Source of the DNA: VRUE01 sp963728835 | GTDB lineage: Bacteria > Actinomycetota > Thermoleophilia > Solirubrobacterales > 70-9 | Length of the DNA: 64,000 nucleotides | Direction of reading: 5' to 3' | NCBI GenBank assembly: GCA_963728835.1 | Contig: CAVSKZ010000001.1 | Coordinates: 62,001-126,000 of the forward strand | In this document: positions 43,006 through 51,582 of the stretch, one piece after another | Layout: every line of letters begins with the position of its first letter | How positions within the stretch are numbered: position 1 is the first letter of the stretch | Program-made: the position numbers and the translations under genes | The notes under the pieces: generated by a model | Database searches by the model: none | The model's input: the letters and a program-made list of their open reading frames with translations, nothing else | What the model was told of the DNA's origin: nothing

Positions 43006-44844
43006 ATGAAGCTCAGCATTGCGACTCAGGCTCTCGCCGATTCGGCCCCCGCTGGCGGTGCGGCCCTCGGCGAGATCGTGGCGGCCACACTCGCGGCTGC
43101 GCTTCTCACCGCCGTCATGCTCTACGTCGGCTTCGGCTACCGCGCCGGGCGGATCGCCTGGCTGCGCCGGCTTGGCGCCTGGGCCGAGGGCTTCAGCGGC
43201 TACCCCGCCTGGGTCGCGATTCCCGCGGCATTCGCGACGGGCTCATTGATCGTGGCGCTGTTCGGCATGTATTGGGACATCTCCCTGCACATCGACGTCG
43301 GCCGTGACTCGGGACCGCTCGCCAACCCCGCTCACTACTTCATCCTCGGCGGCCTCTTCGGCATCTTCACCGCCGGCTTCCTGGCGATGGTTCTGCCCGA
43401 CGGGAGGCCGAGCGCTTCGGCGATCCGCCTCGGGCCCGACTGGGACGTTCCGCTCGGCGGGGTGTTGATCTGTGCTTGCGGCGCCTTCTCGCTGATCGGC
43501 TTCCCGCTCGACGACGTCTGGCATCGCCTCTTCGGACAAGACGTGACGCTCTGGGGGCCGACCCACCTGATGCTGATCGGCGGCGCGGCGATGACGCTGG
43601 TCGGGATCGGCGTGCTCACGGTGGAAGGGATGCGCGCGAACCCCGAGCGCTGGGAGAAGGGAAAGTTCCGCCACGTGGCGGCGCTGCGCGCCGTTGCCTG
43701 GACCGGGGGCCTGATGGTCGCCCTCTCGACCTTCCAGGCGGAGTTCGACTTCGGCGTGCCGCAGTTCCGCTTCGTCTTCGAGCCGATGCTGATCATGCTC
43801 TCCGCGGGGGTCGGTCTCGTTGCCGCTCGGCTGTACATCGGCCGCGGCGCAGCACTGGGCGCGGTCGCCTTCTTCCTCGTCATCCGCGGCGTCCTCGCGG
43901 TCCTGGTCGGACCGGTACTGGGCGAGACCACGCCCCATCTTCCGCTCTACGTCGCCGAGGCGCTGGTCGTCGAGGCCGTCGCGCTGCGCGTGTCCGCCGA
44001 TCGGCCCCTCGCCGTCGGGCTCTGGTCCGGCCTCGGGATCGGAACCGTCGGTCTCGCGGCGGAGTGGGCCTGGTCGCACATATGGATGCCGCTGCCCTGG
44101 CCGTCGGCCCTGCTTCCCGAGGTAGCCGTCCTCGGTTTGGCCCTCGCACTTTCGGGCTCGCTGCTCGGAGCCTGGATCGGCACGCGTCTCTCAGTGGAGC
44201 CCGGCCGCAAGCGGCCGGCGCTGCGGCTCGCCGCTTGCGCGTCCGCCGCGGTCATTGCCGCCACCACGGCATTCGCGCTCTACACCCCCGCCGAGGAGGG
44301 GGTACGGGCGGAGGTGGCGTTGCGCGAGGTCCGCGGCGGCTCGGAGCGCGAGGTCAGCGCAACCGTGACGGTGGCGCCGCGCGGAGCCGCCGAGGACGCG
44401 GAGTGGTTCAACGTCACGGCCTGGCAGGGCGGCGGGCTCGTCGTCGACCCGCTCGAGCGGGTCTCGTCCGGCGTCTACAGGACGACGGAGCCGATCCCCG
44501 TCCATGGCAACTGGAAGGCGATTATCCGCCTGCACAAGGGGAGCTCGCTGACCGGGGTGCCGGTCTTCCTGCCACGCGACGAGGCGATCCCCGCCGCCGA
44601 AGTACCTGCCTCGCGAAGGTTCGAGCGCTCCTTCGTCGACGAGACGCAGCTTCTGCAGCGGGAGAAGACCGACGGCTCTCCCGCGCTGACCGCGGTCGCC
44701 TATGCCTGCGTAGCCGGGATCGCCGTCTTCCTGCTCGCCTTGCTCGTCTGGGGACTGCACCGGCTGGCCTTCCCGCCTCCCGTGGGGCAGCGGAGACATC
44801 CGCAAGCCTCGGGCGTACGTTCGACCCCCGCAAGGCAGGCCTGA
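43006..44844 (+). CDS. Polytopic membrane protein of unknown function (612 aa)
   Basis: About twelve hydrophobic segments are visible between residues 20 and 425, followed by an extracytoplasmic beta-like domain (about 430-560, with EVSATVTVAPRGAAEDAEWF) and a last helix near 565-590. FGMYWDISLHIDVGRD and ANPAHYFILGGLFG carry conserved-looking His and Asp residues that could bind metal. I do not recognise the family. The ATG at 43006 is 8 nt after a GGGGGAAG run. A 39-codon frame follows 1 nt later. Confidence 0.75.
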   Translation: MKLSIATQALADSAPAGGAALGEIVAATLAAALLTAVMLYVGFGYRAGRIAWLRRLGAWAEGFSGYPAWVAIPAAFATGSLIVALFGMYWDISLHIDVGRDSGPLANPAHYFILGGLFGIFTAGFLAMVLPDGRPSASAIRLGPDWDVPLGGVLICACGAFSLIGFPLDDVWHRLFGQDVTLWGPTHLMLIGGAAMTLVGIGVLTVEGMRANPERWEKGKFRHVAALRAVAWTGGLMVALSTFQAEFDFGVPQFRFVFEPMLIMLSAGVGLVAARLYIGRGAALGAVAFFLVIRGVLAVLVGPVLGETTPHLPLYVAEALVVEAVALRVSADRPLAVGLWSGLGIGTVGLAAEWAWSHIWMPLPWPSALLPEVAVLGLALALSGSLLGAWIGTRLSVEPGRKRPALRLAACASAAVIAATTAFALYTPAEEGVRAEVALREVRGGSEREVSATVTVAPRGAAEDAEWFNVTAWQGGGLVVDPLERVSSGVYRTTEPIPVHGNWKAIIRLHKGSSLTGVPVFLPRDEAIPAAEVPASRRFERSFVDETQLLQREKTDGSPALTAVAYACVAGIAVFLLALLVWGLHRLAFPPPVGQRRHPQASGVRSTPARQA

Positions 44845-44845
44845 C

Positions 44846-44965
44846 GTGCTCCCGCTCGCTCACCACGGCCTCGTCGCCGCGCTTCCGGCCTTCGCGCCGG
44901 TGCTCGTCGTCTCCGTCGTCCTGCTGTTCTACGCCTTGCGCAACCGCCCCGGCCGCGACCGTTGA
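44846..44965 (+). CDS. Small membrane protein (39 aa)
   Basis: GTG at 44846, 1 nt after the previous stop. The product has a hydrophobic stretch (PAFAPVLVVSVVLLFYAL) and a basic C-terminus (RNRPGRDR), like a single-span protein. Tight coupling to the 612-aa membrane protein suggests a small subunit or partner. Confidence 0.5.
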   Translation: MLPLAHHGLVAALPAFAPVLVVSVVLLFYALRNRPGRDR

Positions 44966-44995
44966 GTCGACCGGCAGCGTGGTCGCCTTCGGCGC

Positions 44996-46639
44996 TCAGG
45001 CGATGCGGCGCTCGAAGGTCTTCTCCAGCGCCTGCTCCTCGTCGTCGCCGGCGACGGTCTTGTCGAGGCGGGCGATCGCCTTGCGGCCGTCGAGGCGCAG
45101 GGTGGCGACCTGGTTGTCGAAGTAGGGGCCCTCGAGCGGGCGCCAGCGGATACCGGGGTCGGGGGAGCCGGCGAGGCGGGCCAGGCCGCGGGCGGCGGCG
45201 GCGAAGGGGCGAGAGAAGCCGGCTCGGATGACCCGGCGCTCTTTCGCGTCGAGCGGGTTGCGATATGGCGAGCAGACCGCCTGGTAGACGGCGCTCTGCA
45301 CACCGGCCTCGGGCCGGAAGGCGACGTCGCAGAGGTAGGCGTGGTGGACGTCGCCGGAGAGCAGCACGATCGATGCCGGCGCCTTGCCGCGCTTTCCCGA
45401 GCCGACCTCTTCGAGCAGCTTGCGCAGGCGCTGGAAGGAGAACTGGAAGGCGGCCCAGTGGTCGAAGTCGAGGGCACGCCGCAGCCGCTCGCTCCCGCGC
45501 GCGACCGGCTTGCCCCAGGCGCCGTCGCAGAGGCGCTCGTTCCACGCCTCGAGGTGGTGGAAGCCGGGGGAGAGCAGGTAGGGGACAGTGGTGATCAACA
45601 GCAGGTGGTCGAACTCGCCGCTGGCGTGGTCGACGATCCAGTCCCAGACCTCGTCGTCGAACATCGAGCGCCGCTCGTCGGTGAGCACGCGCGCCGCGCG
45701 CGAGTCCATGAAGATCGCCCGCACGCCGTCGATGTCGCGGCAGAAGCTCCAGCGGGTGCCGGCGGCCGTGGTGTCGATCTCCTTGGCCCACCCGCGCAGG
45801 ACCTCGGTCGCGTCCGGGTTTCCGCGCACCTGCGCGTAGATCTCGTTCTCGTCGAGCTCGCGCGGCGAGAGGTTGCCGAGGTGCTGGTAGATCCAGTAGC
45901 TGGCGATGCCGTCGACGGCGCGCTCATGCCACCACTCCTTGCGGTCCATCTCCTCGTGCCAGGAGCGCGAGATGTTCCAGTCGTCGCTCATATCGTGGTC
46001 GTCCCAGACCATCGAGATCGAGACGGTCGAGAAGAGCCAGCGGATCATCGGCTCGCTCCAGGACTCCTCGTAGAGCCAGGTGTACTCCTCGAAGTCGAGG
46101 ATCTCCTCGCCCGGCGGCTCACTCGTGTCGCGGCGGGCGCGGATCTTCTCGTGCGTGCGCGGCGAGCCCTCGTCGACGTAGATCTGGTCGCCGAGCATGA
46201 AGAGCAGCTCCGGCCACTCGTCGCGCTCCTGGCGTGCCATCTGGGTGGCCAGCACGCGCAGGGCGTCGAGCTCATGGCCCTTCTCGTCCTCGTCTTTGGC
46301 CAGCGTGTAGGGCGGCTCGTGGGGCACCGCGACGCGGCAGGAGCCGAAGCAGACGTCGAGCGGCTTGCCCGGCGAGACGGTGCGGATTACGCTCGGCGGC
46401 AGGTCGAGGTCCGGCGAGGGCCAGCGACGCTCTCCGTCGAGGGCGACCTCGTATTCGTAGAAGCCGCCGGGCTCGAGGCCCTCCATCCTGACCAGCGCGT
46501 AGTGGTGGCCGGCGACTCCGAAGGTTCGCTCGCGGCACCCGAGGATCTCGACCTCGCATGGCTCGTCCGTCTCCACCCAGACCGTCGCCTCGGTTTCGGA
46601 GACATAGCGAAGCAGGGGACCGAGGATCAGATTCGGCAT
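44996..46639 (-). CDS. PhoD-like alkaline phosphatase/phosphodiesterase
   Basis: Metallophosphatase of 547 aa. The N-terminal beta domain (about 1-90, PNLILGPLLRYVSETEATVW) precedes the PhoD-like core: CFGSCR, LFMLGDQIYVDE, VWDDHDMSDDWN, and LLSGDVHHAYL. No signal peptide is seen, unlike secreted B. subtilis PhoD. It should hydrolyse phosphate mono- or diesters with Ca/Fe-type metals; substrate unknown. Convergent with the preceding membrane-protein genes. Confidence 0.88.
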   Translation of the reverse strand: MPNLILGPLLRYVSETEATVWVETDEPCEVEILGCRERTFGVAGHHYALVRMEGLEPGGFYEYEVALDGERRWPSPDLDLPPSVIRTVSPGKPLDVCFGSCRVAVPHEPPYTLAKDEDEKGHELDALRVLATQMARQERDEWPELLFMLGDQIYVDEGSPRTHEKIRARRDTSEPPGEEILDFEEYTWLYEESWSEPMIRWLFSTVSISMVWDDHDMSDDWNISRSWHEEMDRKEWWHERAVDGIASYWIYQHLGNLSPRELDENEIYAQVRGNPDATEVLRGWAKEIDTTAAGTRWSFCRDIDGVRAIFMDSRAARVLTDERRSMFDDEVWDWIVDHASGEFDHLLLITTVPYLLSPGFHHLEAWNERLCDGAWGKPVARGSERLRRALDFDHWAAFQFSFQRLRKLLEEVGSGKRGKAPASIVLLSGDVHHAYLCDVAFRPEAGVQSAVYQAVCSPYRNPLDAKERRVIRAGFSRPFAAAARGLARLAGSPDPGIRWRPLEGPYFDNQVATLRLDGRKAIARLDKTVAGDDEEQALEKTFERRIA

Positions 46640-46793
46640 AGCGCCCCTCTACCCGGATGCGTGCCCGGCCAGCCCTCTGGCCGCGGACGAACCCAAACGG
46701 CGTTTGCGTCGCCGGTATCCGGGAAAAGCCGAACAGATGGAGTGGCAATACACCGATGATCCCGACTCCCAGCCTCTGGACAATCGAGCCGAG

Positions 46794-47468
46794 ATGGCTT
46801 CCGCAAACGGGGATCTCCAACCCTCTCGGTTCCGCGACCGCCTTGACGCGGGGCGCCGGCTTGCCGCCCGGTTGCTGCCGCTGGCCGCGGAGCGGCCGGT
46901 CGTCGTCGGGCTCCCGCGCGGGGGCGTCCCGGTGGCGGGCGAGGTGGCGGCGGCACTGCGGGCACCGCTCGAGATCCTCGCCGTGCGCAAGCTCGGCGCT
47001 CCCCACAACCCCGAGTACGGAATCGGCGCGATCGCCGAGGACGGCACGCGCGTCTTCGATGCCGAGGCGCTGGCGGTGCTCGGGATCAACGGCGGCGTTC
47101 TCGACTCGATCGTCGCCCGCGAGACCGCGGAGCTGCGTCGCAGGGTCACCGCATACCGCGGTGACCGGCCCGCGATGGAGCTGGGGGACAGGACGGTGGT
47201 GGTCGTCGACGACGGCGTCGCCACCGGGGTCACCGACACCGCGGCGCTGCGGGCGGTCCGCCGACGGGGGCCGCGCCGCCTCGTCCTCGCGGTTCCCGTC
47301 TGTGCGCCGGACTCGGCCGCGCGGCTGCGAGGGGAGGCCGACGAGGTCGTCTGCCTGGCAGAACCGCCGCAGCTCTACGGCGTGGGCCAGTGGTACCGGG
47401 ACTTCTCGCAGGTATCCGACCAAGAGGTGATCTCGGCGCTCGGCCCACCCAGAGACGCCGCGGCGTGA
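46794..47468 (+). CDS. Phosphoribosyltransferase-family protein
   Basis: PRTase fold of about 224 aa. PVVVGLPRGGVPVAGEVAAAL is the N-terminal strand-loop, and VVVVDDGVATGVTDTAALRAV is the PRPP-binding motif. The DAGRRLAARLLPL start and the long hood with APHNPEYGIGAIAEDG fit the stand-alone PRTase family common in actinobacteria, of unclear substrate. The ATG at 46794 gives MASANGDLQPSRF; the frame is open from 46704 and an ATG at 46731 is an alternative. Confidence 0.82.
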   Translation: MASANGDLQPSRFRDRLDAGRRLAARLLPLAAERPVVVGLPRGGVPVAGEVAAALRAPLEILAVRKLGAPHNPEYGIGAIAEDGTRVFDAEALAVLGINGGVLDSIVARETAELRRRVTAYRGDRPAMELGDRTVVVVDDGVATGVTDTAALRAVRRRGPRRLVLAVPVCAPDSAARLRGEADEVVCLAEPPQLYGVGQWYRDFSQVSDQEVISALGPPRDAAA

Positions 47469-47590
47469 CGCGCGTTGTCTGACCATCCGGGCACGATCTT
47501 TGCCCAGCTGGATCGGCCGCGGAAAATCCGTAGCCGAATCGGCGGGTTCCTGCGGATGGACTCGAGCGCCCCCAGACGTAATGTCGTGCC

Positions 47591-48793
47591 ATGGCAGGTC
47601 ATGACAAGCACAGAGGGAACGGGCATGTGGAGAGGGGGAGGGCGCGGGTCCTGATAGCCGGCGGCGGCATCGCCGGGATCGAGGCGGCGCTGGCCCTGCG
47701 CGATCTCGCCGGCGAGCTGGTCGAGGTCGAGATGCGCGACCCGCGGCGTGAGTTCGCCTTCCGACCGTTTGCCGTCGGCGAGCCCTACGGGGCGGCACGG
47801 ATATTCCGCTACGAGATGGAGGCGCTGGCCTCGCGCTGCGGCGCCTCCTTCCACGCCGATGGGATCGTCTCGGTCGAGCCCGGGCGAAGGCTCGCCTCCA
47901 TCCGCGACGGAGAGCGGCTCCCCTACGACTTCCTCCTCCTCGCAACCGGCGTGCGGATGCTCTGGGCGGTCCCGGGTACCGTCACCTTCTGGGGATCTGC
48001 CGACGAGGGCCAGGTCGGGGACGTCGTCTCCGACCTGCGCGCCGGCCGGCTGCGCAGTCTCGTCTTCACGATGCCCGGCGGGCCCAGCTGGGCGCTGCCG
48101 CTCTACGAGCTGGCTCTGTTCGCCGCCAGCGAGATGGAGAGGGCGCGCCCCGGCCGCACTCGCCTCACGGTCGTCACCCCGGAGGACGCGCCGCTGGAGC
48201 TCTTCGGCCACCGCGCCGGCGAGCAGATGGGCGAGCTGCTCGAGGAGCGCGGGGTCGAGGTCGTCGCCGGCGTCCACCCGGTCGCCTTCGAGGCCGGGCG
48301 GCTGCGGGTTGCGCCCGGCGAAGACATCGAGGCCGACGCCGTGATCAGCCTGCCGCGCCTGGAGGGCAGGCAGGTCGCAGGCGCCCCCCACGACCCCGAA
48401 GGCTTCGTCGGGGTCGACGAGTACGGCCGGGCGATCGGCGCCGAGCGCGTCTTCGCCGCCGGCGACGTGACCGCGTTCCCGGTCAAGCAGGCGGGGATCG
48501 CGACCCAGCAGGCCGACGTCGCGGCCCGCCTCATCGCCTGCGAATGCGGGGCGGGCGTCGAGCCCGAGCCCTTCGACCCGGTTCTGCGCGGAGTCCTCTG
48601 GACCGGCCACGAGCCGCGCTACCTCTACGGGCAGCCGACCGGGGGTCACGGCGAGACGTCCAGCCTCAGCGAGCGACCGCAGTGGCCGGCGCAGAACGGC
48701 AAGGTGATCGGCCGTTACCTGACCGCCTTCCTCGACTCGCTTGCCGATGAAGGCGACCGGGCGTCTGTCGTCGGCTCGTCGTCGATCTCCTGA
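47591..48793 (+). CDS. FAD-dependent pyridine nucleotide-disulfide-type oxidoreductase
   Basis: Flavoprotein of 400 aa with two dinucleotide folds: VLIAGGGIAGIEAALALRDL near residue 20, LLLATGVRML mid-way, and ERVFAAGDVTAFPVKQAGIATQQAD for the FAD isoalloxazine side. It resembles sulfide:quinone reductase and NDH-2-like enzymes, but no active-site cysteine pair is visible. ATG start; followed closely by the RNA methyltransferase gene. Confidence 0.82.
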   Translation: MAGHDKHRGNGHVERGRARVLIAGGGIAGIEAALALRDLAGELVEVEMRDPRREFAFRPFAVGEPYGAARIFRYEMEALASRCGASFHADGIVSVEPGRRLASIRDGERLPYDFLLLATGVRMLWAVPGTVTFWGSADEGQVGDVVSDLRAGRLRSLVFTMPGGPSWALPLYELALFAASEMERARPGRTRLTVVTPEDAPLELFGHRAGEQMGELLEERGVEVVAGVHPVAFEAGRLRVAPGEDIEADAVISLPRLEGRQVAGAPHDPEGFVGVDEYGRAIGAERVFAAGDVTAFPVKQAGIATQQADVAARLIACECGAGVEPEPFDPVLRGVLWTGHEPRYLYGQPTGGHGETSSLSERPQWPAQNGKVIGRYLTAFLDSLADEGDRASVVGSSSIS

Positions 48794-48812
48794 TACGGGT
48801 CATGATGAGCCG

Positions 48813-49553
48813 GTGAGCGATGCTCTCGTGCAGCGTTTCCGTGCCGCCCGCCGCGACCGCGGGCTGGCGGTCCTCGAGGGCTTCCACGCGCTCAAGCACG
48901 CGCTGCGCTTCGGGGCGGAGATCGTCGAGGCGGTTGCCTCCGACCCCGAGGAGATGGAACGCCTCGCGGCCGAGCTTGCCCCAGACCTCGAGGGCTCGCT
49001 GTCCGGGCGCGTCGAGCGGGTCGGAGCAGGGGAGATCGAGCGGATGGTCCCCCATGCGCCGCGCACCGGCGCCGTCGCGATCGCCCGGCGCCCGCCGGTC
49101 GACCTGGCCGCGGTGCTGGCGGATCGCGAGCCCGCTCCGGTCGTCCTGCTCGAGGACCCGCGCACCATGGGCAACATGGGGGCCTGCGTGCGGGTGGCAG
49201 CAGCAGCCGCCGCCGCCGCGGTCCTCACTACCGGCAGCAACGACCCCTGGCACCCCGAGGCGCTGCGCGGGGCCGCCGGGCTGCACTTCGCCTTGCCGGT
49301 GGCGGCCGTCGAGACGCTGCCCGAGGGAGAGCGCCCCCTCGTCGCCATCGACCCCGCGGGCGAGGACGCCGACCTGCGCGACCTCTCGCCCCGCTCCATC
49401 CTCGCCTTCGGCACCGAGCGCTACGGCCTCAGCGACGAGCTGCTCGACCGCGCCGACGCCCGGCTGTCGATCCCGATGCGCGAGGGCGTCTCCAGCCTCA
49501 ACCTCGCCACCGCGGTCGCTGCCGTGTTGTTTGCACGACGCCTGCTGAGGTAG
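48813..49553 (+). CDS. TrmH/SpoU-family RNA methyltransferase
   Basis: SAM-dependent RNA 2'-O-methyltransferase of 246 aa. The N-terminal segment (LAVLEGFHALKHALRFG) is the substrate-binding lobe. The trefoil-knot motifs are LLEDPRTMGNMGACVRVA, FGTERYGLS and the C-terminal PMREGVSSLNLATAVAAVLF. The target (rRNA or tRNA) cannot be told. GTG start at 48813; the next gene starts 1 nt after its stop. Confidence 0.9.
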   Translation: MSDALVQRFRAARRDRGLAVLEGFHALKHALRFGAEIVEAVASDPEEMERLAAELAPDLEGSLSGRVERVGAGEIERMVPHAPRTGAVAIARRPPVDLAAVLADREPAPVVLLEDPRTMGNMGACVRVAAAAAAAAVLTTGSNDPWHPEALRGAAGLHFALPVAAVETLPEGERPLVAIDPAGEDADLRDLSPRSILAFGTERYGLSDELLDRADARLSIPMREGVSSLNLATAVAAVLFARRLLR

Positions 49554-49554
49554 C

Positions 49555-49983
49555 GTGGACGCAACGCTATCCCCGATCGAAAGGATCGTCCCCTTGCCCC
49601 TCGCAAACATCAACCTGGGCGAAGCCATGCTTCTCGCCTTCGAGATCTTCTTCTTCGTGATCTGGATCTGGATCCTGGTCGCGATTCTCAGCGACCTCTT
49701 CCGCGACCACGAAACCTCGGGTTGGGCCAAGGCGGCATGGGTGCTGTTCCTCGTCTTCGTCCCGTTCATAACCGCGCTGATCTACCTGATCGCCCGCGGC
49801 GACGGGATGCGCGACCGGACGATCAAGGCACAGGCGGAGGCGAAGCAGCACATGGACTCCTACATCCGCGAACAGGCTCACGCGACCCCGGCCGACGAAC
49901 TGCACAAGCTGAATGAGCTGAAGGAAAAGGGCGCGCTCTCGGCCGATGAGTTCGAGAAGGCGAAGGCGAAGCTGCTGGCGTAG
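49555..49983 (+). CDS. PLDc_N/SHOCT-domain membrane protein
   Basis: The 142-aa product has two membrane helices in a PLDc_N-like module (about 22-45 and 60-80: FFFVIWIWILVAILSDLFRD, then AWVLFLVFVPFITALIYL) and a C-terminal SHOCT motif (LHKLNELKEKGALSADEFEK with AKAKLLA). Such proteins are common in actinobacteria and of unknown role. GTG start at 49555, or TTG at 49594. The twin-hairpin element copy 2 starts a few nt after its stop. Confidence 0.78.
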   Translation: MDATLSPIERIVPLPLANINLGEAMLLAFEIFFFVIWIWILVAILSDLFRDHETSGWAKAAWVLFLVFVPFITALIYLIARGDGMRDRTIKAQAEAKQHMDSYIREQAHATPADELHKLNELKEKGALSADEFEKAKAKLLA

Positions 49984-49987
49984 TTGT

Positions 49988-50071
49988 GTAGAGGGATGCC
50001 GGGTGCCCCTCCCCAAAACGCTCGGCGGGAGCCTCGCTTGAGTGTTTTGAGGAGGGCCCCCCGGCATCCCT
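49988..50071. repeat. Twin-hairpin element copy 2, hairpin A
   Basis: Arms 49992-50019 and 50044-50071 pair at 25 of 28 positions. The inner loop and adjoining bases are the same as in copy 1 (9605-9682), while the outer stem differs: GGATGCC here, GGGTGGC there, with most changes matched on the other arm. Hairpin B follows at 50188-50255. Confidence 0.85.
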
Positions 50072-50187
50072 TCCGAAGCTCCTTAAGCTTCGAAGCTCCT
50101 GCCCGAAGCGCCGCCGCGCTCCCGGGTCTTCCAAGCTTTATCTCCTGGGGTCATTCGCGGCTGGCGTCTTTTTCGAAGCTGGGGTGA

Positions 50188-50255
50188 GGGCCTTCGGGGG
50201 TCCCTCCTCCAGGAACTCCCGCGAAGCGGCCTGGAGGAGGGACCCCCGAAGGCCC
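50188..50255. repeat. Twin-hairpin element copy 2, hairpin B
   Basis: Perfect 26-bp inverted repeat (50188-50213 with 50230-50255) around AACTCCCGCGAAGCGG, the same 16-nt loop as at 9801-9816. Arm changes relative to copy 1 (for example CCTTCGGG for CCTGCGGG) are mirrored on the opposite arm. Confidence 0.88.
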
Positions 50256-50367
50256 GTCGTCGCGCGATCTCCTAGAAACCCTCCAAATTGCGAAATTTGC
50301 AACCGATCTTGCAGGTTATTAGCAACTCCTAACAATTTTTCGGCGACTTCGCTAGCGTGCGCCGCCG
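50256..50367. other. AT-rich leader of the NlpC/P60 gene
   Basis: A non-coding stretch before the peptidoglycan hydrolase gene. It is AT-richer than the surroundings and contains the near-palindrome TGCGAAATTTGCA and a TAACAATTTTT run. It may hold the promoter and a structured leader; I cannot match it to a known riboswitch by eye. Confidence 0.4.
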
Positions 50368-51582
50368 ATGCGCGCTCCTCTTCGCGGCAACTCATGGCGG
50401 CTGCTGCTGCCCGCGGCGCTGCTCTTCGCCCTGCTCTGCGCGGCGGCCTCGGCACCTGCCGAGACGCTCGAAGAGAAGCTGCATGAGACCCAGGGCAAGC
50501 TGAGCGAGGTCCGCGAGAGCCAGGGCGCCGTCGCCGCGACTATCGCCGAGCAGAACCAGGCGATCGACTCGATGATCGGCGAAGTCTCGGCCCTGCGCCA
50601 GAAGCAGGCGGCACTCGAGGCCGAGCTTTCGGCCAAGCAAGGAGAGCTCGACCGGGCGACGGCGAAGCTCGAGGCCGACAAGCGTCACCTGGCCCGCGTC
50701 CGCGCCCGCCTGCAGCGGGCGCTCGACGTGCTGCGCGAGCGCCTCGTCGCGATTTACGAGTCGGGCAGCCCGGACATGGTCAACGTGGTCCTCGACTCGG
50801 CGAGCTGGTCGGAGGTGACCACCCGCGCCGACTACCTCAACCAGATCCAGGACTACGACGACTCGGTTGCCGCCCGGGTCAAGGCGCTGCGCGACCAGGC
50901 CAGGGCCGCGGTCAAGCGAATGACCGCGGTGCGCCTGCAGATCAAGCGGGCGCGCGACGCGATCGCGGTCAAGGAGAGCGAGGCCGCCGCCGCACGCCAG
51001 GAAGCGGAGGCGCGTTTCTCTGAGCTGAAGGCCGCCCAGGCGGAGCGCCGGGCGGCGCTCGAATCGCTCGAATCGCGCGAAGCCGCGCTCAGCAACAACC
51101 TCTCCGCGATCTCCGAACAGCTCGCCGCCAGCGGCGCGCCGGTGCCGACCGGCACGCCGGCGCCGCTGACTACCGGCGAGAGCGCCAACTACATCTCCGA
51201 AAGCCAGGCCAGCGTGCCCAGCGCCGCTCCCCCGGCTGTCGCCGCCGCGATCGAAGCCGCCAACTCGATCGCCACCACGCCCTACATCTGGGGCGGCGGC
51301 CACGGCTCCTTCGAATCCTCGGGCTATGACTGCTCGGGCGCGGTCAGCTTCGCCCTCAACGGGGGTGGCTTCCTCTCCAGCCCGCTCGACTCGACCGGCC
51401 TCTCGACCTGGGGCGAACCCGGGCCGGGCCGCTGGATCACCGTCTACGCCAACGCCGGCCACGCCTGGGTGATCATCGCCGGCCTCGCCTTCGACACCTC
51501 CGGCGGCGCCGGCCCCCGCTGGCACCCCTCACCGGTCAGCTCGACCGAAGGCTTCATCGCGCGTCACCCGCCGGGGTATTAG
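50368..51582 (+). CDS. NlpC/P60-type peptidoglycan endopeptidase with coiled coil
   Basis: Exported wall hydrolase of 404 aa. Signal peptide (LLPAALLFALLCAAASAPAE), then a long coiled coil (about 35-255, LHETQGKLSEVRESQGAVAA, later AALESLESREAALSNN), and an NlpC/P60 domain from about 290: YIWGGGHGSFESSGYDCSGA gives the catalytic Cys, NAGHAWVIIAG the His. The architecture resembles RipA/CwlO proteins controlled by FtsEX or similar. It converges on the MBL-rhodanese gene with stops interlocked over 4 nt (TTAG). Confidence 0.88.
   Translation: MRAPLRGNSWRLLLPAALLFALLCAAASAPAETLEEKLHETQGKLSEVRESQGAVAATIAEQNQAIDSMIGEVSALRQKQAALEAELSAKQGELDRATAKLEADKRHLARVRARLQRALDVLRERLVAIYESGSPDMVNVVLDSASWSEVTTRADYLNQIQDYDDSVAARVKALRDQARAAVKRMTAVRLQIKRARDAIAVKESEAAAARQEAEARFSELKAAQAERRAALESLESREAALSNNLSAISEQLAASGAPVPTGTPAPLTTGESANYISESQASVPSAAPPAVAAAIEAANSIATTPYIWGGGHGSFESSGYDCSGAVSFALNGGGFLSSPLDSTGLSTWGEPGPGRWITVYANAGHAWVIIAGLAFDTSGGAGPRWHPSPVSSTEGFIARHPPGY

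Noticed and set aside
50256..50367. c-di-AMP riboswitch before the NlpC/P60 gene
   Set aside because: Such riboswitches often precede wall hydrolases in actinobacteria, but I could not match the conserved core in this short stretch.
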